DNA from: Photobacterium kagoshimensis
GTDB taxonomy: Bacteria > Pseudomonadota > Gammaproteobacteria > Enterobacterales > Vibrionaceae
Assembly (NCBI RefSeq): GCF_050337045.1
Contig: NZ_JAKJSO010000009.1
Coordinates: 434,001 to 498,000, forward strand
Direction: 5' to 3'
DNA: 64,000 nt
The position numbers and the translations under genes are program-made. Below the pieces are notes generated by a model that did no database searches, was not told where the DNA came from, and was given only the letters and a program-made list of their open reading frames with translations. Positions 33,357 through 42,409 of the stretch are shown piece by piece. The first letter of the stretch is position 1, and each line of letters begins with the position of its first letter.

Positions 33357-35624
33357 TTAAATTTTACAACTTGTGCAGTCATCTGCACCTACATCGCCTT
33401 GAGCGTCTGAAGCACCATCACGCGTATTATGGTAGTAAAGCGTTTTCACGCCGAGTTTATACGCGTTAAGCAGGTCTTTTAGCAAGAGTTTCATTGGCAC
33501 TTTACCGCCAGCTTGCTTGCTAGGGTCGTAGTTGGTGTTTGCTGAAATCGCCTGATCGATGAATTTCTGCATAATACCAACAAGTTGTAAGTAGCCATCA
33601 TTGCTACCGATGTTCCACAGTAGTTCGTAGTTATCTTTGTACTTACTGTATTCAGGAACAACTTGCTTCAAGATTCCGTCTTTCGATGCTTTTACCGATA
33701 CGAAGCCACGTGGTGGTTCAATGCCGTTGGTTGCATTCGAAATTTGTGAAGATGTTTCAGAAGGCATTAGTGCTGATAACGTTGAGTTACGTAGACCATG
33801 CGTTTTGATTTCTTCACGCAGTGTTTCCCAATCGTATTTCAGTTCTGCATCACAGATCTTATCGATATCTTTTTTATAAGTATCGATAGGTAGAATGCCT
33901 TGTGCGTAAGTCGTTTCATTGAATGAAGGACATGCGCCTTGTTCTTTTGCTAAGCCAAGCGATGCTTTCAATAGGTAGTATTGAATCGCTTCAAATGCTT
34001 CATGCGTTAGGTTGTTTGCGCTGCCGTCAGAGTAGCGAACACCATTTTTCGCAAGGTAGTAAGCAAAGTTAATCACGCCAACACCTAGCGTACGACGGTT
34101 CATGGTTGAACGGCGTGCTGCTGGTAGTGGGTAGTCTTGGTAATCCAATAGGGCGTCAAGGGCACGAACAGTCAGTTCGGCTAGCTCTTCGAGATCATCA
34201 AGAGATTCAATCGCACCTAAGTTAAACGCCGACAGCGTACATAAAGCAATCTCACCGTTTTCGTCTTCAACGTTGTTCAATGGCTTGGTTGGCAGGGCAA
34301 TTTCAAGACATAGGTTAGATTGACGAATTGGAGCTACCGCAGGATCAAACGGGCTGTGCGTATTACAGTGGTCAACGTTTTGGATGTAGATACGGCCTGT
34401 TGAAGCACGCTCTTGCATTAGCAGTGAGAACAGGTCAATCGCTTTTACCGTTGTGCGCTTGATGCTGCTGTCTTGCTCGTATTTCACATATAGGCGTTCG
34501 AATTCAGGCTGATCAGCAAAGAATGCATCATACAGTCCTGGCACATCAGAAGGAGAGAATAGAGAAATGTTCTCGCCCTTGATCAAACGGGTGTACATTA
34601 ATTTGTTGATTTGTACGCCGTAATCCATGTGACGAACACGGTTCTCTTCAACACCACGGTTGTTTTTCAGTACCAGTAGTGATTCTACTTCGCCATGCCA
34701 CATAGGGTAGAACAGTGTCGCAGCACCGCCACGTACACCACCTTGTGAACAACACTTAACGGCGGTTTGGAAGTATTTGTAGAACGGAATACAACCTGTG
34801 TGGAAAGCTTCACCACCACGGATTTCCGAACCTAGCGCACGGATACGGCCCGCATTAATACCAATACCAGCACGCTGTGATACGTAACGTACGATTGCGC
34901 TTGAGGTTGCGTTGATTGAATCAAGGCTGTCGTCACACTCGATCAGTACACAAGAGCTGAACTGGCGAGTAGGGGTACGTACACCTGACATGATAGGTGT
35001 TGGTAGTGAAATCTTAAATTGTGATGCCGCATCGTAGAAACGTTTGATGTAATCAAGACGCGTTTCTTTTGGATACTTAGCAAATAGGCACGCAGCAATC
35101 AGGATATATAGGAACTGCGCACTTTCAAAGATCTCACCGCTTACACGGTTTTGAACCAGGTATTTACCTTCAAGTTGCTTAACCGCTGCGTATGAGAAGT
35201 TCATATCGCGCCAGTGATCGATAAAGCCATCCATCACTGCAAATTCTTCAGCAGTGTAATCTTCGAGCAAATGTTGGTCGTACTTACCTTTTTCTACTAG
35301 GTTAGTGACGTGATCAAAAAGTGCTGGTGGCTCGAATTTACCGTATGCTTTCTTACGAAGGTGGAAAATCGCAAGGCGTGCCGCCAGGTATTGGTAATCT
35401 GGCGTTTCTTCCGAAATGAGGTCAGCCGCTGATTTGATGATGGTTTCGTGGATATCTTCCGTTTTGATGCCATCGTAGAACTGGATGTGTGATTTCAATT
35501 CTACCTGCGATACAGAAACGTTTTCTAACCCTTCTGCAGCCCAAGTAATCACTCGGTGAAGTTTGTCCAGTTCGATAGTCTCTTTGCGACCATCACGCTT
35601 AGTAACCGTTAGCTGTTGATTCAT
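33357..35624 (-). CDS. nrdA: Ribonucleotide reductase class Ia, alpha subunit
   Basis: A 755-residue enzyme reducing ribonucleoside diphosphates. The N-terminal ATP-cone (about 5-95, TVTKRDGRKETIELDKLHRV) gives dATP/ATP activity control. Active-site Cys are in QFSSCVLIECDDS, QSNLCLEIALPT (the thiyl-radical Cys with its Glu) and IALCTLSAFNLG. The C-terminal DDCTSCKI carries the redox-active Cys pair for thioredoxin/glutaredoxin. Start at 35624 (MNQQLTVTKRDG) fits relatives; a 57-codon upstream extension runs through the NrdR boxes and is rejected. Regulation by NrdR and DnaA is suggested by sites at 35723-35816. Confidence 0.97.
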   Translation of the reverse strand: MNQQLTVTKRDGRKETIELDKLHRVITWAAEGLENVSVSQVELKSHIQFYDGIKTEDIHETIIKSAADLISEETPDYQYLAARLAIFHLRKKAYGKFEPPALFDHVTNLVEKGKYDQHLLEDYTAEEFAVMDGFIDHWRDMNFSYAAVKQLEGKYLVQNRVSGEIFESAQFLYILIAACLFAKYPKETRLDYIKRFYDAASQFKISLPTPIMSGVRTPTRQFSSCVLIECDDSLDSINATSSAIVRYVSQRAGIGINAGRIRALGSEIRGGEAFHTGCIPFYKYFQTAVKCCSQGGVRGGAATLFYPMWHGEVESLLVLKNNRGVEENRVRHMDYGVQINKLMYTRLIKGENISLFSPSDVPGLYDAFFADQPEFERLYVKYEQDSSIKRTTVKAIDLFSLLMQERASTGRIYIQNVDHCNTHSPFDPAVAPIRQSNLCLEIALPTKPLNNVEDENGEIALCTLSAFNLGAIESLDDLEELAELTVRALDALLDYQDYPLPAARRSTMNRRTLGVGVINFAYYLAKNGVRYSDGSANNLTHEAFEAIQYYLLKASLGLAKEQGACPSFNETTYAQGILPIDTYKKDIDKICDAELKYDWETLREEIKTHGLRNSTLSALMPSETSSQISNATNGIEPPRGFVSVKASKDGILKQVVPEYSKYKDNYELLWNIGSNDGYLQLVGIMQKFIDQAISANTNYDPSKQAGGKVPMKLLLKDLLNAYKLGVKTLYYHNTRDGASDAQGDVGADDCTSCKI

Positions 35625-35722
35625 TTTTGGCAGTATTCCGTTGAACCCCGTGTTTTTTGCAATTATGAGTAATTCGTTACTAAAGAATGTGATCCTTGTA
35701 ACGATTATGTGTTTGCATAAAA

Positions 35723-35738
35723 ACACTACATATTGGGG
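35723..35738. promoter_or_regulatory. NrdR box 1
   Basis: ACACTACATATTGGGG matches the NrdR consensus (ACACwATATATwGTGT) at most positions, including the CwA and TwG cores. It lies 32 bp from box 2, three helical turns, the spacing typical of paired NrdR boxes. Confidence 0.75.
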
Positions 35739-35754
35739 TGTTGAGCTTGATGCG

Positions 35755-35770
35755 TTACAAGATAGTGTTG
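35755..35770. promoter_or_regulatory. NrdR box 2
   Basis: TTACAAGATAGTGTTG keeps the CwA-n-ATA-n-wGT core of the NrdR box. It overlaps the candidate -10 of the nrdA promoter on the minus strand, so NrdR binding would block transcription. Confidence 0.7.
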
Positions 35771-35807
35771 ATGACGGCATTTTGCAAGTTGACAAAAATT
35801 GACCATC

Positions 35808-35816
35808 TGTGGATAA
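35808..35816. promoter_or_regulatory. DnaA box
   Basis: TGTGGATAA, the exact complement of the strong DnaA box TTATCCACA. It sits just upstream of the candidate nrdA promoter. In E. coli, DnaA boxes near nrdAB link dNTP supply to replication initiation. Confidence 0.7.
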
Positions 35817-36008
35817 CTTGGGGATGCGTTAAAAAAAGTTAGTGCCCACTAACTCACTCGGGCAGATACATTAGTATTAAAGAAAATTGCAACAGATCTT
35901 GAGTGAGTTTTTTTGAAAAAAATATTTTTTTTTGCTTGATTTTTCAGTCAATAAAACCTTGTCGATTAGGCATAAAAGACGCTCAAAAAGTGGCTATTTT
36001 GCTGATAT

Positions 36009-36671
36009 TTATTTAAGCAATAAAGTGAGTATGTCTTGTGGCGCTGGAAGCACGCCCATTGCATTCCATTGTTCAGGTGAATGATGCGCGCCAATATATC
36101 CCCAGCTGGCAACGTAACCCTGCATGTTTGCGGCATTGGCGGCAATCATATCTTTTTCTATATCACCAATATAAGCACACTGAGTATGAGGGATCGCAAT
36201 CAATTCACTGGCGTAGAGCAATGGTTCGGGGTGAGGTTTTGCGTTGGCTAAGGTATCACCACACACAATGGCTTTGGCTTTAAGGAGTAATGGGAAGAAG
36301 GGCAATAATAGATCGGTTAAAAAACCAGGTTTATTGGTCATGATACCCCAAGGGATTTCATGATGTTCCAAGCTATAAAGAAGGTTTTCGATACCGTGAT
36401 AAAAACGGGTGTTGATGCAAATGTTTTGTTGGTAGTAGTCGAGAAATTCCTGACGGAGTGAAAGAAAATCAAGGTGGTCAGGAATGCCATCAAATCCGGC
36501 TTCTAACAGCCCTTTAGCACCAAAACTGGTGTTGGCTTGAATTTGATGTTCGCGTAAAGGTGGAATGCCGTGATTTGCTAAGACTTTATTGGCAGCAAGT
36601 GCCATGTCTGGTGCGGTATCTAGCAATGTGCCATCAAGGTCGAACAGTACACCTGCAATAGGTTGAGGCAT
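36009..36671 (-). CDS. HAD-IA phosphatase (Gph/MupP-like)
   Basis: A 220-residue haloacid-dehalogenase phosphatase. Motif I is LFDLDGTLLDTAPD (about 9-22, nucleophile Asp in DLDGT), motif II GIMTNKP (about 110-116), the lysine is in AKPHPEPLL, and motif III is AYIGDIEKDMIAA. A helical cap lies at about 25-85. It is usually annotated phosphoglycolate phosphatase. In Pseudomonas the gene next to ubiG is MupP, a MurNAc-6-phosphate phosphatase of cell-wall recycling; the same adjacency here makes that an alternative. Substrate not decidable from sequence. Confidence 0.85.
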   Translation of the reverse strand: MPQPIAGVLFDLDGTLLDTAPDMALAANKVLANHGIPPLREHQIQANTSFGAKGLLEAGFDGIPDHLDFLSLRQEFLDYYQQNICINTRFYHGIENLLYSLEHHEIPWGIMTNKPGFLTDLLLPFFPLLLKAKAIVCGDTLANAKPHPEPLLYASELIAIPHTQCAYIGDIEKDMIAANAANMQGYVASWGYIGAHHSPEQWNAMGVLPAPQDILTLLLK

Positions 36672-36836
36672 GGCAATATCCTTATCAAAGTAAATCAGCT
36701 ACTCACCCTTATTCGCGTAATAGAAAAAGTAAGGCGCTAAGGGAGGCGAATCAACGCTGATAAACATGAAAGGCGTAAGTGAATAGGCAGCGTCGCTTTA
36801 ATAAGAATAGCTAGCTTTATAATAATCGGAGTAAGT

Positions 36837-36871
36837 ATCTGATCACTTTAGCAATGATAAAGTGATCAGAT
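36837..36871. repeat. Perfect 14-bp inverted repeat downstream of ubiG
   Basis: ATCTGATCACTTTA (36837-36850), seven-base spacer, TAAAGTGATCAGAT (36858-36871). It begins 22 bases after the ubiG stop on the minus strand. There is no T-run on either side, so it is not a standard terminator. It could be an RNA hairpin that stabilises the ubiG transcript end or a protein-binding palindrome. Confidence 0.85.
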
Positions 36872-36892
36872 TAGGATCTCATCGAGCGAAAA

Positions 36893-37603
36893 TTACAGCG
36901 GTTTCACTGTATGCACGATGTAGTTCACATCGACATTATTGCCTAACCAGTAATTGTTGGTTAGTGGGTTGTAGTGAAGGCCGATAATATGGCGATCTTG
37001 CAGTGGCGTTTTATCTATCATTGCCATCATTTCTGACGGGCGAATGAATTTGCTATGGTCATGTGTGCCTTTTGGTACAACTTTAAGTAACTGCTCAGCA
37101 CCTACAATCGCAAATAAATAGGATTTAGCGTTGCGGTTGAGTGTTGAGAAGAACACATGGCCGCCAGGCTTCACCATTTTTGCACATGCTGCAATAACAG
37201 AGGCCGGATCAGGAACATGCTCTAGCATTTCCATACAGGTAACGACGTCGTAAGCTTCTGGGTTTTGGTCGGCATGCTCTTCCGCAGTAGACTGAACATA
37301 TTCAACTTTAGTACCCGTCTCTAGGGCATGTAGGCGAGCGACAGTTAATGGCTCTTTGCCCATATCAAGACCTGTTACATCACCACCTTCGACAGCCATA
37401 CTTTCAGCTAAGATACCGCCGCCACAGCCAACATCGAGCACTTTCTTACCAAACAAACCATCAGTGTGATCAATTACGTAATTTAAGCGCAGTGGATTAA
37501 TTTCATGAAGAGGTTTGAATTCCCCCTCGAGATCCCACCAACGTGAGGCTATATCTTCAAATTTACTGATTTCTGCCGGATCGACATTTAACGGTTTGGT
37601 CAT
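36893..37603 (-). CDS. ubiG: UbiG, ubiquinone O-methyltransferase
   Basis: A 236-residue class I methyltransferase performing both O-methylation steps of ubiquinone synthesis. ISKFEDIASRWWDLEGEFKP (about 12-31) is the UbiG N-terminal signature and VLDVGCGGGILAESMA is motif I. CMEMLEHVPDP and FFSTLNRN follow. Start chosen at 37603 to match UbiG N-termini. An ATG four codons earlier (37615) has a slightly better purine stretch (GGACAA), and a much longer N-terminus back to 37714 is not supported by the family. Confidence 0.93.
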   Translation of the reverse strand: MTKPLNVDPAEISKFEDIASRWWDLEGEFKPLHEINPLRLNYVIDHTDGLFGKKVLDVGCGGGILAESMAVEGGDVTGLDMGKEPLTVARLHALETGTKVEYVQSTAEEHADQNPEAYDVVTCMEMLEHVPDPASVIAACAKMVKPGGHVFFSTLNRNAKSYLFAIVGAEQLLKVVPKGTHDHSKFIRPSEMMAMIDKTPLQDRHIIGLHYNPLTNNYWLGNNVDVNYIVHTVKPL

Positions 37604-37754
37604 GCTTCGTGCCATTTGTCCATAATCGGTGTCGGCATTATAGCTAATTAGCTGTGACATGAAATAGTTAGATAGCGCTTGATAGGTTGAAGGAGAGGGA
37701 ATCGGGAAAGTCACAATTTGGCTTCCCGATTAATAACGAAGGCAATCTGTATGA

Positions 37755-37901
37755 CTACTGTGATATTTCAGTCATGACAAATGAAAACGCTTCAGGGTTA
37801 ATTGAACCTGAAAATGCAGTCATTGCGGCAAGAATGAGCATAAGAATGTATTTACCGCCAATGATGCAAAGCCCAATGGTATTAATTGCAGATCCCAACA
37901 T
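37755..37901 (-). CDS. Possible 48-residue membrane peptide
   Basis: A short frame in the ubiG-gyrA gap. It starts at ATG 37899-37901 and ends TAG at 37755-37757. The ribosome-binding site is good (GTGAGG five bases before the ATG). The product has one hydrophobic segment (about 3-30, AINTIGLCIIGGKYILMLIL) and a polar C-terminus (MTEISQ). I recognise no family. The ribosome-binding site and clean transmembrane profile are the only support; conservation in related genomes would decide. It is read in the same direction as ubiG and lies about 150 bases upstream of it. Confidence 0.4.
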   Translation of the reverse strand: MLGSAINTIGLCIIGGKYILMLILAAMTAFSGSINPEAFSFVMTEISQ

Positions 37902-38383
37902 AACAACCTCACTCAATTATTAACGTGAACATTACGTGGAGCACGCATTACCGAAGGTTGTATACCAAAGGATAGCTACCAAATAGCCATGACCAATCAT
38001 GCTGGATATTCACCTTGTTTGGTATTGCCTGATTGATTCTACTGGGCTTAATTTTTTTGGTAGTGACTGCGATCTTATTTTTGTTTAATAAAGAAGTGAG
38101 AGGTGAATGTTTTTGTATAAAAAGCGCGCGGATCTAAGTTTTACAATTGGTAGCACTTTCTTTTATATTTTTATGCAGTAGTTGATATAAGTATGTGTTT
38201 TCACGTTGAAGTGATGGTTTGCTAACGAATAGACGGATATTTACTTTCGTTTTTTGAGCAAACCCATCAATTACTCACAACATAAAGTGTGAAAGGTGTG
38301 CCTATTTTTACGGAAATATGCTATATTCTCGCACCTTGCACGTATAAAAATACGACAGAAATTACCTGAGGGATATTGGCTCA
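37902..38383. other. gyrA upstream region
   Basis: 482 bases without a gene of usual size. The gyrA promoter lies at the right end. A loose inverted repeat ATACCAAA (37962-37969) / TTTGGTAT (38028-38035) is separated by 58 bases. No other structure stood out. Confidence 0.45.
38319..38327 (+). promoter_or_regulatory. Extended -10 promoter of gyrA
   Basis: TGCTATATT at 38319-38327 is an extended -10 (TGn plus a 5/6 match to TATAAT) with no good -35, 57 bases before the ATG. Extended -10 promoters lacking a strong -35 fit the relaxation-stimulated style of gyrase promoters, but this was not tested. Confidence 0.6.
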
Positions 38384-41056
38384 ATGAGCGATCTTGCAAA
38401 AGAGATCACGCCCGTAAACATTGAAGAGGAGCTGAAAGGCTCATACCTCGACTATGCGATGTCAGTTATCGTTGGTCGTGCTCTTCCGGATGTGCGTGAT
38501 GGCCTAAAGCCTGTGCACCGTCGCGTATTATTCGCGATGAATGTGCTAGGCAATGACTGGAATAAAGCATATAAAAAATCTGCCCGTGTGGTAGGTGACG
38601 TAATCGGTAAATATCACCCACATGGTGACAGTGCTGTATACGACACTATCGTACGTATGGCGCAACCATTCTCACTGCGATACATGTTAGTCGACGGTCA
38701 AGGTAACTTCGGTTCCGTTGATGGTGACTCCGCAGCGGCAATGCGTTACACCGAAATTCGTATGGCAAAAATTGCCCACGAATTGTTGGCCGATCTAGAT
38801 AAAGAAACTGTTGATTATGTACCTAACTATGATGGTACAGAGCAAATCCCAGCCGTTCTTCCTACCAGAGTGCCAAACTTACTGGTAAATGGTTCGTCGG
38901 GTATTGCCGTGGGTATGGCAACAAACATCCCACCGCATAACCTGGGTGAAGTGATCAATGGTTGTCTTGCTTACATCGATAATGAAGACATCACTATCGA
39001 TCAGCTAATGGATTACATCCCAGGTCCAGATTTCCCAACAGCAGCACTGATTAATGGCCGTAAGGGCATTATCGATGCGTACCATACCGGCCGCGGTAAA
39101 GTTTACATGCGTGCCAAAGCTGAAATCGAAGCTGACAAAAATGGTAAAGAAACCATTATTGTTACGGAAATCCCTTATCAAGTTAACAAAGCCCGTCTGA
39201 TCGAGAAGGTCGCTGAGCTGGTTAAAGATAAGAAGGTTGAAGGCATCAGTGCACTACGTGATGAGTCTGATAAAGACGGTATGCGTATTGTTATTGAATG
39301 TAAGCGCGATGCTGTGGGCGAAGTTATCCTGAATAACCTGTACTCACAAACTCAGCTTCAAACAACATTTGGTATTAACATGGTTGCACTAGACCATGGT
39401 CAACCTAAGTTGTTTAACCTAAAAGAAATGCTGAAGTGCTTCGTGAATCACCGCCGTGAAGTGGTGACACGCCGTACTATCTTTGAATTGCGTAAAGCAC
39501 GTGAGCGTGCACACCTTCTTGAAGGTTTAGCAATTGCATTGGTTAACATCGATGAAATCATCGAATTGATCAAAAAAGCACCGACACCACAAGTTGCTCG
39601 TGAAGGCCTATTGGCGCGTCCTTGGCAGCTTGGTGATGTGTCTACCATGCTTGAGCGCGCTGGCAGCGATGCTGCTCGTCCTGAATGGTTAGCGCCTCAA
39701 TACGGTATTCACGGTGGACAGTACTTCTTAACTGAACAGCAAGCACAAGCAATCCTTGAGCTTCGTCTACACCGTTTGACGGGCCTTGAGCACGAGAAGA
39801 TCCTTGATGAATACAAAGGTCTTCTAGATATCATCGAAGAACTACTGCTTATTCTGGGTAGCTCTGAGCGTCTAATGGAAGTTATTCGTGAAGAACTATT
39901 TGCAGTGAAAGAACAGTTCAACGATGAGCGTCGCACTGAAATCACAGCAGCAAGCCACGATATCGATCTTGAAGATTTAATCACGCAAGAAGATGTTGTT
40001 GTAACACTGTCTCACGAAGGTTACGTTAAGTACCAAGTGCTAAGTGATTACGAAGCGCAACGTCGTGGTGGTAAAGGTAAAGCGGCAACGCGCATGAAAG
40101 ATGAAGATTTCATCGAGCGTCTGCTAGTGGCCAACACTCACGATACGATTCTGTGTTTCTCAAGCCGTGGTCGTATGTACTGGCTGAAAGTTTACCAGTT
40201 ACCGTTAGCGAGCCGTACTGCACGTGGTAAGCCAATTGTTAACATTCTTCCACTAGAAGAAGGTGAACGTATTACTGCTATCTTGCCGGTTAAAGAATAC
40301 GAAGCTGATAAGTTTGTATTCATGGCAACAGCAGATGGTACCGTTAAGAAAACGCCATTAACTGACTTTAGTCGCCCTCGTAGCGCAGGTATCATTGCGG
40401 TGAACCTACGTGACGGTGATTCATTGATTGGTGTTGATGTTACCAACAGCACAGACCAAATCATGCTGTTCTCTGAAGCGGGTAAAGTGGTTCGCTTCTC
40501 TGAAGAACAAGTGCGTGGTATGGGCCGTACAGCTGCGGGTGTTCGTGGTATGAAACTAACGGAAGGCGACAAAGTTGTCTCGCTAATCGTACCGCACAAT
40601 GAAGGTGACGTATTAACAGTAACTGAAAATGGTTACGGTAAGCGTACTGCATTGGAAGAATACCCAGCGAAGAGCCGTGCAACACAAGGTGTTGTATCGA
40701 TTAAAGTCTCTGAGCGTAATGGTAAAGTTGTTGGTGCCGTTCAAGCTGAAGACGGTGACGAATTTATGATGATCACCAACGGTGGTACTCTGGTTCGTAC
40801 GCGTGTATCTGAAGTGAGTCGTGTAGGCCGTAATACTCAAGGTGTTACGCTGATCCGAACTGCGGAAGATGAGCTTGTTGTTGGTCTACAACGTATCGAT
40901 GAGCCTGAAGAAGTGTTACTGAATGATGACGACATCATTGACGGTGAAGCAAGCGTGGTTGAAGGTGAAGCAGTAGAAGGCCAAGCGTCTGATGCTGAAC
41001 AGCCACAACAACCTGAATCTGATTCAGAGCAAGATGAATCAACTGACGAAGAGTAA
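38384..41056 (+). CDS. gyrA: DNA gyrase subunit A
   Basis: An 890-residue subunit that breaks and rejoins DNA in gyrase. The N-terminus MSDLAKEITPVNIEEELKGS aligns without gaps to E. coli GyrA, placing the quinolone-resistance region as HPHGDSAVYDTIV with Ser83 and Asp87, the susceptible-type residues. The catalytic Tyr122 is in AAAMRYTEIR. The C-terminal beta-pinwheel contains the GyrA box YEAQRRGGKGKAA (about 560-572), needed for DNA wrapping. A long acidic tail (about 850-890, Asp/Glu/Gln-rich) ends the protein. A terminator follows. Confidence 0.97.
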   Translation: MSDLAKEITPVNIEEELKGSYLDYAMSVIVGRALPDVRDGLKPVHRRVLFAMNVLGNDWNKAYKKSARVVGDVIGKYHPHGDSAVYDTIVRMAQPFSLRYMLVDGQGNFGSVDGDSAAAMRYTEIRMAKIAHELLADLDKETVDYVPNYDGTEQIPAVLPTRVPNLLVNGSSGIAVGMATNIPPHNLGEVINGCLAYIDNEDITIDQLMDYIPGPDFPTAALINGRKGIIDAYHTGRGKVYMRAKAEIEADKNGKETIIVTEIPYQVNKARLIEKVAELVKDKKVEGISALRDESDKDGMRIVIECKRDAVGEVILNNLYSQTQLQTTFGINMVALDHGQPKLFNLKEMLKCFVNHRREVVTRRTIFELRKARERAHLLEGLAIALVNIDEIIELIKKAPTPQVAREGLLARPWQLGDVSTMLERAGSDAARPEWLAPQYGIHGGQYFLTEQQAQAILELRLHRLTGLEHEKILDEYKGLLDIIEELLLILGSSERLMEVIREELFAVKEQFNDERRTEITAASHDIDLEDLITQEDVVVTLSHEGYVKYQVLSDYEAQRRGGKGKAATRMKDEDFIERLLVANTHDTILCFSSRGRMYWLKVYQLPLASRTARGKPIVNILPLEEGERITAILPVKEYEADKFVFMATADGTVKKTPLTDFSRPRSAGIIAVNLRDGDSLIGVDVTNSTDQIMLFSEAGKVVRFSEEQVRGMGRTAAGVRGMKLTEGDKVVSLIVPHNEGDVLTVTENGYGKRTALEEYPAKSRATQGVVSIKVSERNGKVVGAVQAEDGDEFMMITNGGTLVRTRVSEVSRVGRNTQGVTLIRTAEDELVVGLQRIDEPEEVLLNDDDIIDGEASVVEGEAVEGQASDAEQPQQPESDSEQDESTDEE

Positions 41057-41080
41057 TCTTGTTAGATTGAATCACTGATA

Positions 41081-41108
41081 AAAGCGCAGCCTACGGGTTG
41101 CGTTTTTT
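41081..41108 (+). terminator. Terminator after gyrA
   Basis: Hairpin GCGCAGCC / GGGTTGCG with a short TAC loop followed by T7, about 25 bases after the gyrA stop. Confidence 0.88.
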
Positions 41109-41301
41109 TATGCCTGAATAAAATTGGCTATAAGATGAAAGGCTTATCGTCATTTTTTTTAATAAATAGGTTGGGAAAGGCTTTTCAGCGCTGCGACAAA
41201 GGTGTAAAACGAAGAGATTGATCGTAATCACATTCAGCAATGAGTGAGTGTGATGGATAAAACTATGTCTCAATTTGTATAGCAGGAGCACACTTTTCAT
41301 C

Positions 41302-42384
41302 ATGGAAAACGTCTATAACTTTTGCGCTGGCCCAGCGATGATCCCAGCCGAAGTGTTAAAAAAGGTTCAGGAAGAACTCATCAATTGGAATGGTTTAGGC
41401 ACGTCTGTGATGGAGATTAGCCACCGCAGCAAAGAGTTTCTTGCGGTAGCGGAGCAGTCGGAAAAAGATCTACGCGATTTATTGTCAATTCCTGCTAACT
41501 ACCATGTGCTATTTTGCCATGGTGGTGCGCGTGGTCAGTTTGCTGCTGTACCAATGAATTTATTGGGTGATGCCAAATCAGCAGATTACATGGATGGCGG
41601 CTACTGGGCCCACAGTGCTGTCGCGGAAGCAAAGAAATACTGTTCACCAAATAATGTTGATATCACCTGTGTGCGCGATGGTAAGAAAGCAATTTTACCT
41701 GCCTCTGAGTGGCCGTTATCTGAAGACGCGGCATTTGTGCATTTCTGTCCGAATGAGACTATCGATGGGATTGAAATTCGTGACTTGCCTGAAACCGATA
41801 AGCCGATTGTTGCAGATATGTCTTCGACCATTTTGTCTCGCGAGATTGATGTGTCTAAGTACGGTGTGATTTACGCTGGCGCACAAAAAAATATCGGTCC
41901 AGCAGGCTTAACCTTAGTGATTGTACGTGATGATTTACTGGGTAAAGCAAAAGGTATTCTCCCAAGCATTTTAGATTACTCGGTGCTGGTGGATAAAGAA
42001 TCAATGTTTAATACACCACCGACATTTGCTTGGTATTTAGCCGGTGAAGTCTTCAAGTGGCTCAAAAGCATTGGTGGTGTGGCGGAGATGCAACTGCGCA
42101 ACGAAGCCAAAGCTAAAGTGCTGTATGACTTTATTGATAGCTCTGATTTCTACCGCAACGAGGTTCACGCCGATAACCGTTCATTAATGAATGTGCCTTT
42201 CCAACTGAAGAACCCAGATCTTGATGCGCTATTTTTACAGCAAGCGGATGCGGCTGGTTTGGTTGCTTTAAAAGGACACCGTGCAGTCGGGGGGATGCGT
42301 GCATCTATTTATAACGCGATGCCAATAGAAGGTGTACAGGCGTTAGTTGATTTTATGACAGCCTTTGAGCAAGCAAATGCATAA
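41302..42384 (+). CDS. serC: Phosphoserine aminotransferase
   Basis: A 360-residue class V aminotransferase of serine biosynthesis, also acting in pyridoxal phosphate synthesis. Motifs: NFCAGPAMIPAEVL near the start, CHGGARGQFAAVPMNLL, and the PLP lysine in YAGAQKNIGPAG (about 190-201). The C-terminal HRAVGGMRASIYNAMP binds the substrate phosphate and carboxylate. Start at 41302 begins MENVYNFCAGPAM as expected; AGGAG lies rather far upstream (13 bases). In E. coli serC and aroA form an operon; here a terminator and two minus-strand genes come between. Confidence 0.95.
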   Translation: MENVYNFCAGPAMIPAEVLKKVQEELINWNGLGTSVMEISHRSKEFLAVAEQSEKDLRDLLSIPANYHVLFCHGGARGQFAAVPMNLLGDAKSADYMDGGYWAHSAVAEAKKYCSPNNVDITCVRDGKKAILPASEWPLSEDAAFVHFCPNETIDGIEIRDLPETDKPIVADMSSTILSREIDVSKYGVIYAGAQKNIGPAGLTLVIVRDDLLGKAKGILPSILDYSVLVDKESMFNTPPTFAWYLAGEVFKWLKSIGGVAEMQLRNEAKAKVLYDFIDSSDFYRNEVHADNRSLMNVPFQLKNPDLDALFLQQADAAGLVALKGHRAVGGMRASIYNAMPIEGVQALVDFMTAFEQANA

Positions 42385-42409
42385 TTGAGTTTGTCTTAAT
42401 AGTTCAAAA

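Larger units (their letters stand above)
35625..36008. other. nrdA control region
   Basis: 384 bases between nrdA and the HAD phosphatase gene. From nrdA outward it holds two NrdR boxes, a candidate promoter (minus strand TTGCAA, 17 bp, TATCTT), a perfect DnaA box, and a very AT-rich tract (about 35880-35960) with long A and T runs. The order of DnaA site and AT-rich tract resembles the layout upstream of E. coli nrdAB. Confidence 0.6.

Noticed and set aside
35625..35795. 57-codon N-terminal extension of nrdA
   Set aside because: It runs through the NrdR boxes and promoter and has no similarity to NrdA N-termini; the ATP-cone begins a few residues after the ATG at 35624.
37687..37923. Open frame of 78 codons on the plus strand between ubiG and gyrA
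   Set aside because: No ribosome-binding site, no recognisable fold, and it overlaps the opposite-strand frame with a better start and a transmembrane profile.
38384..41056. Quinolone-resistance changes in GyrA
   Set aside because: Ser83 and Asp87 are both present, so the resistance-determining region is of the susceptible type.
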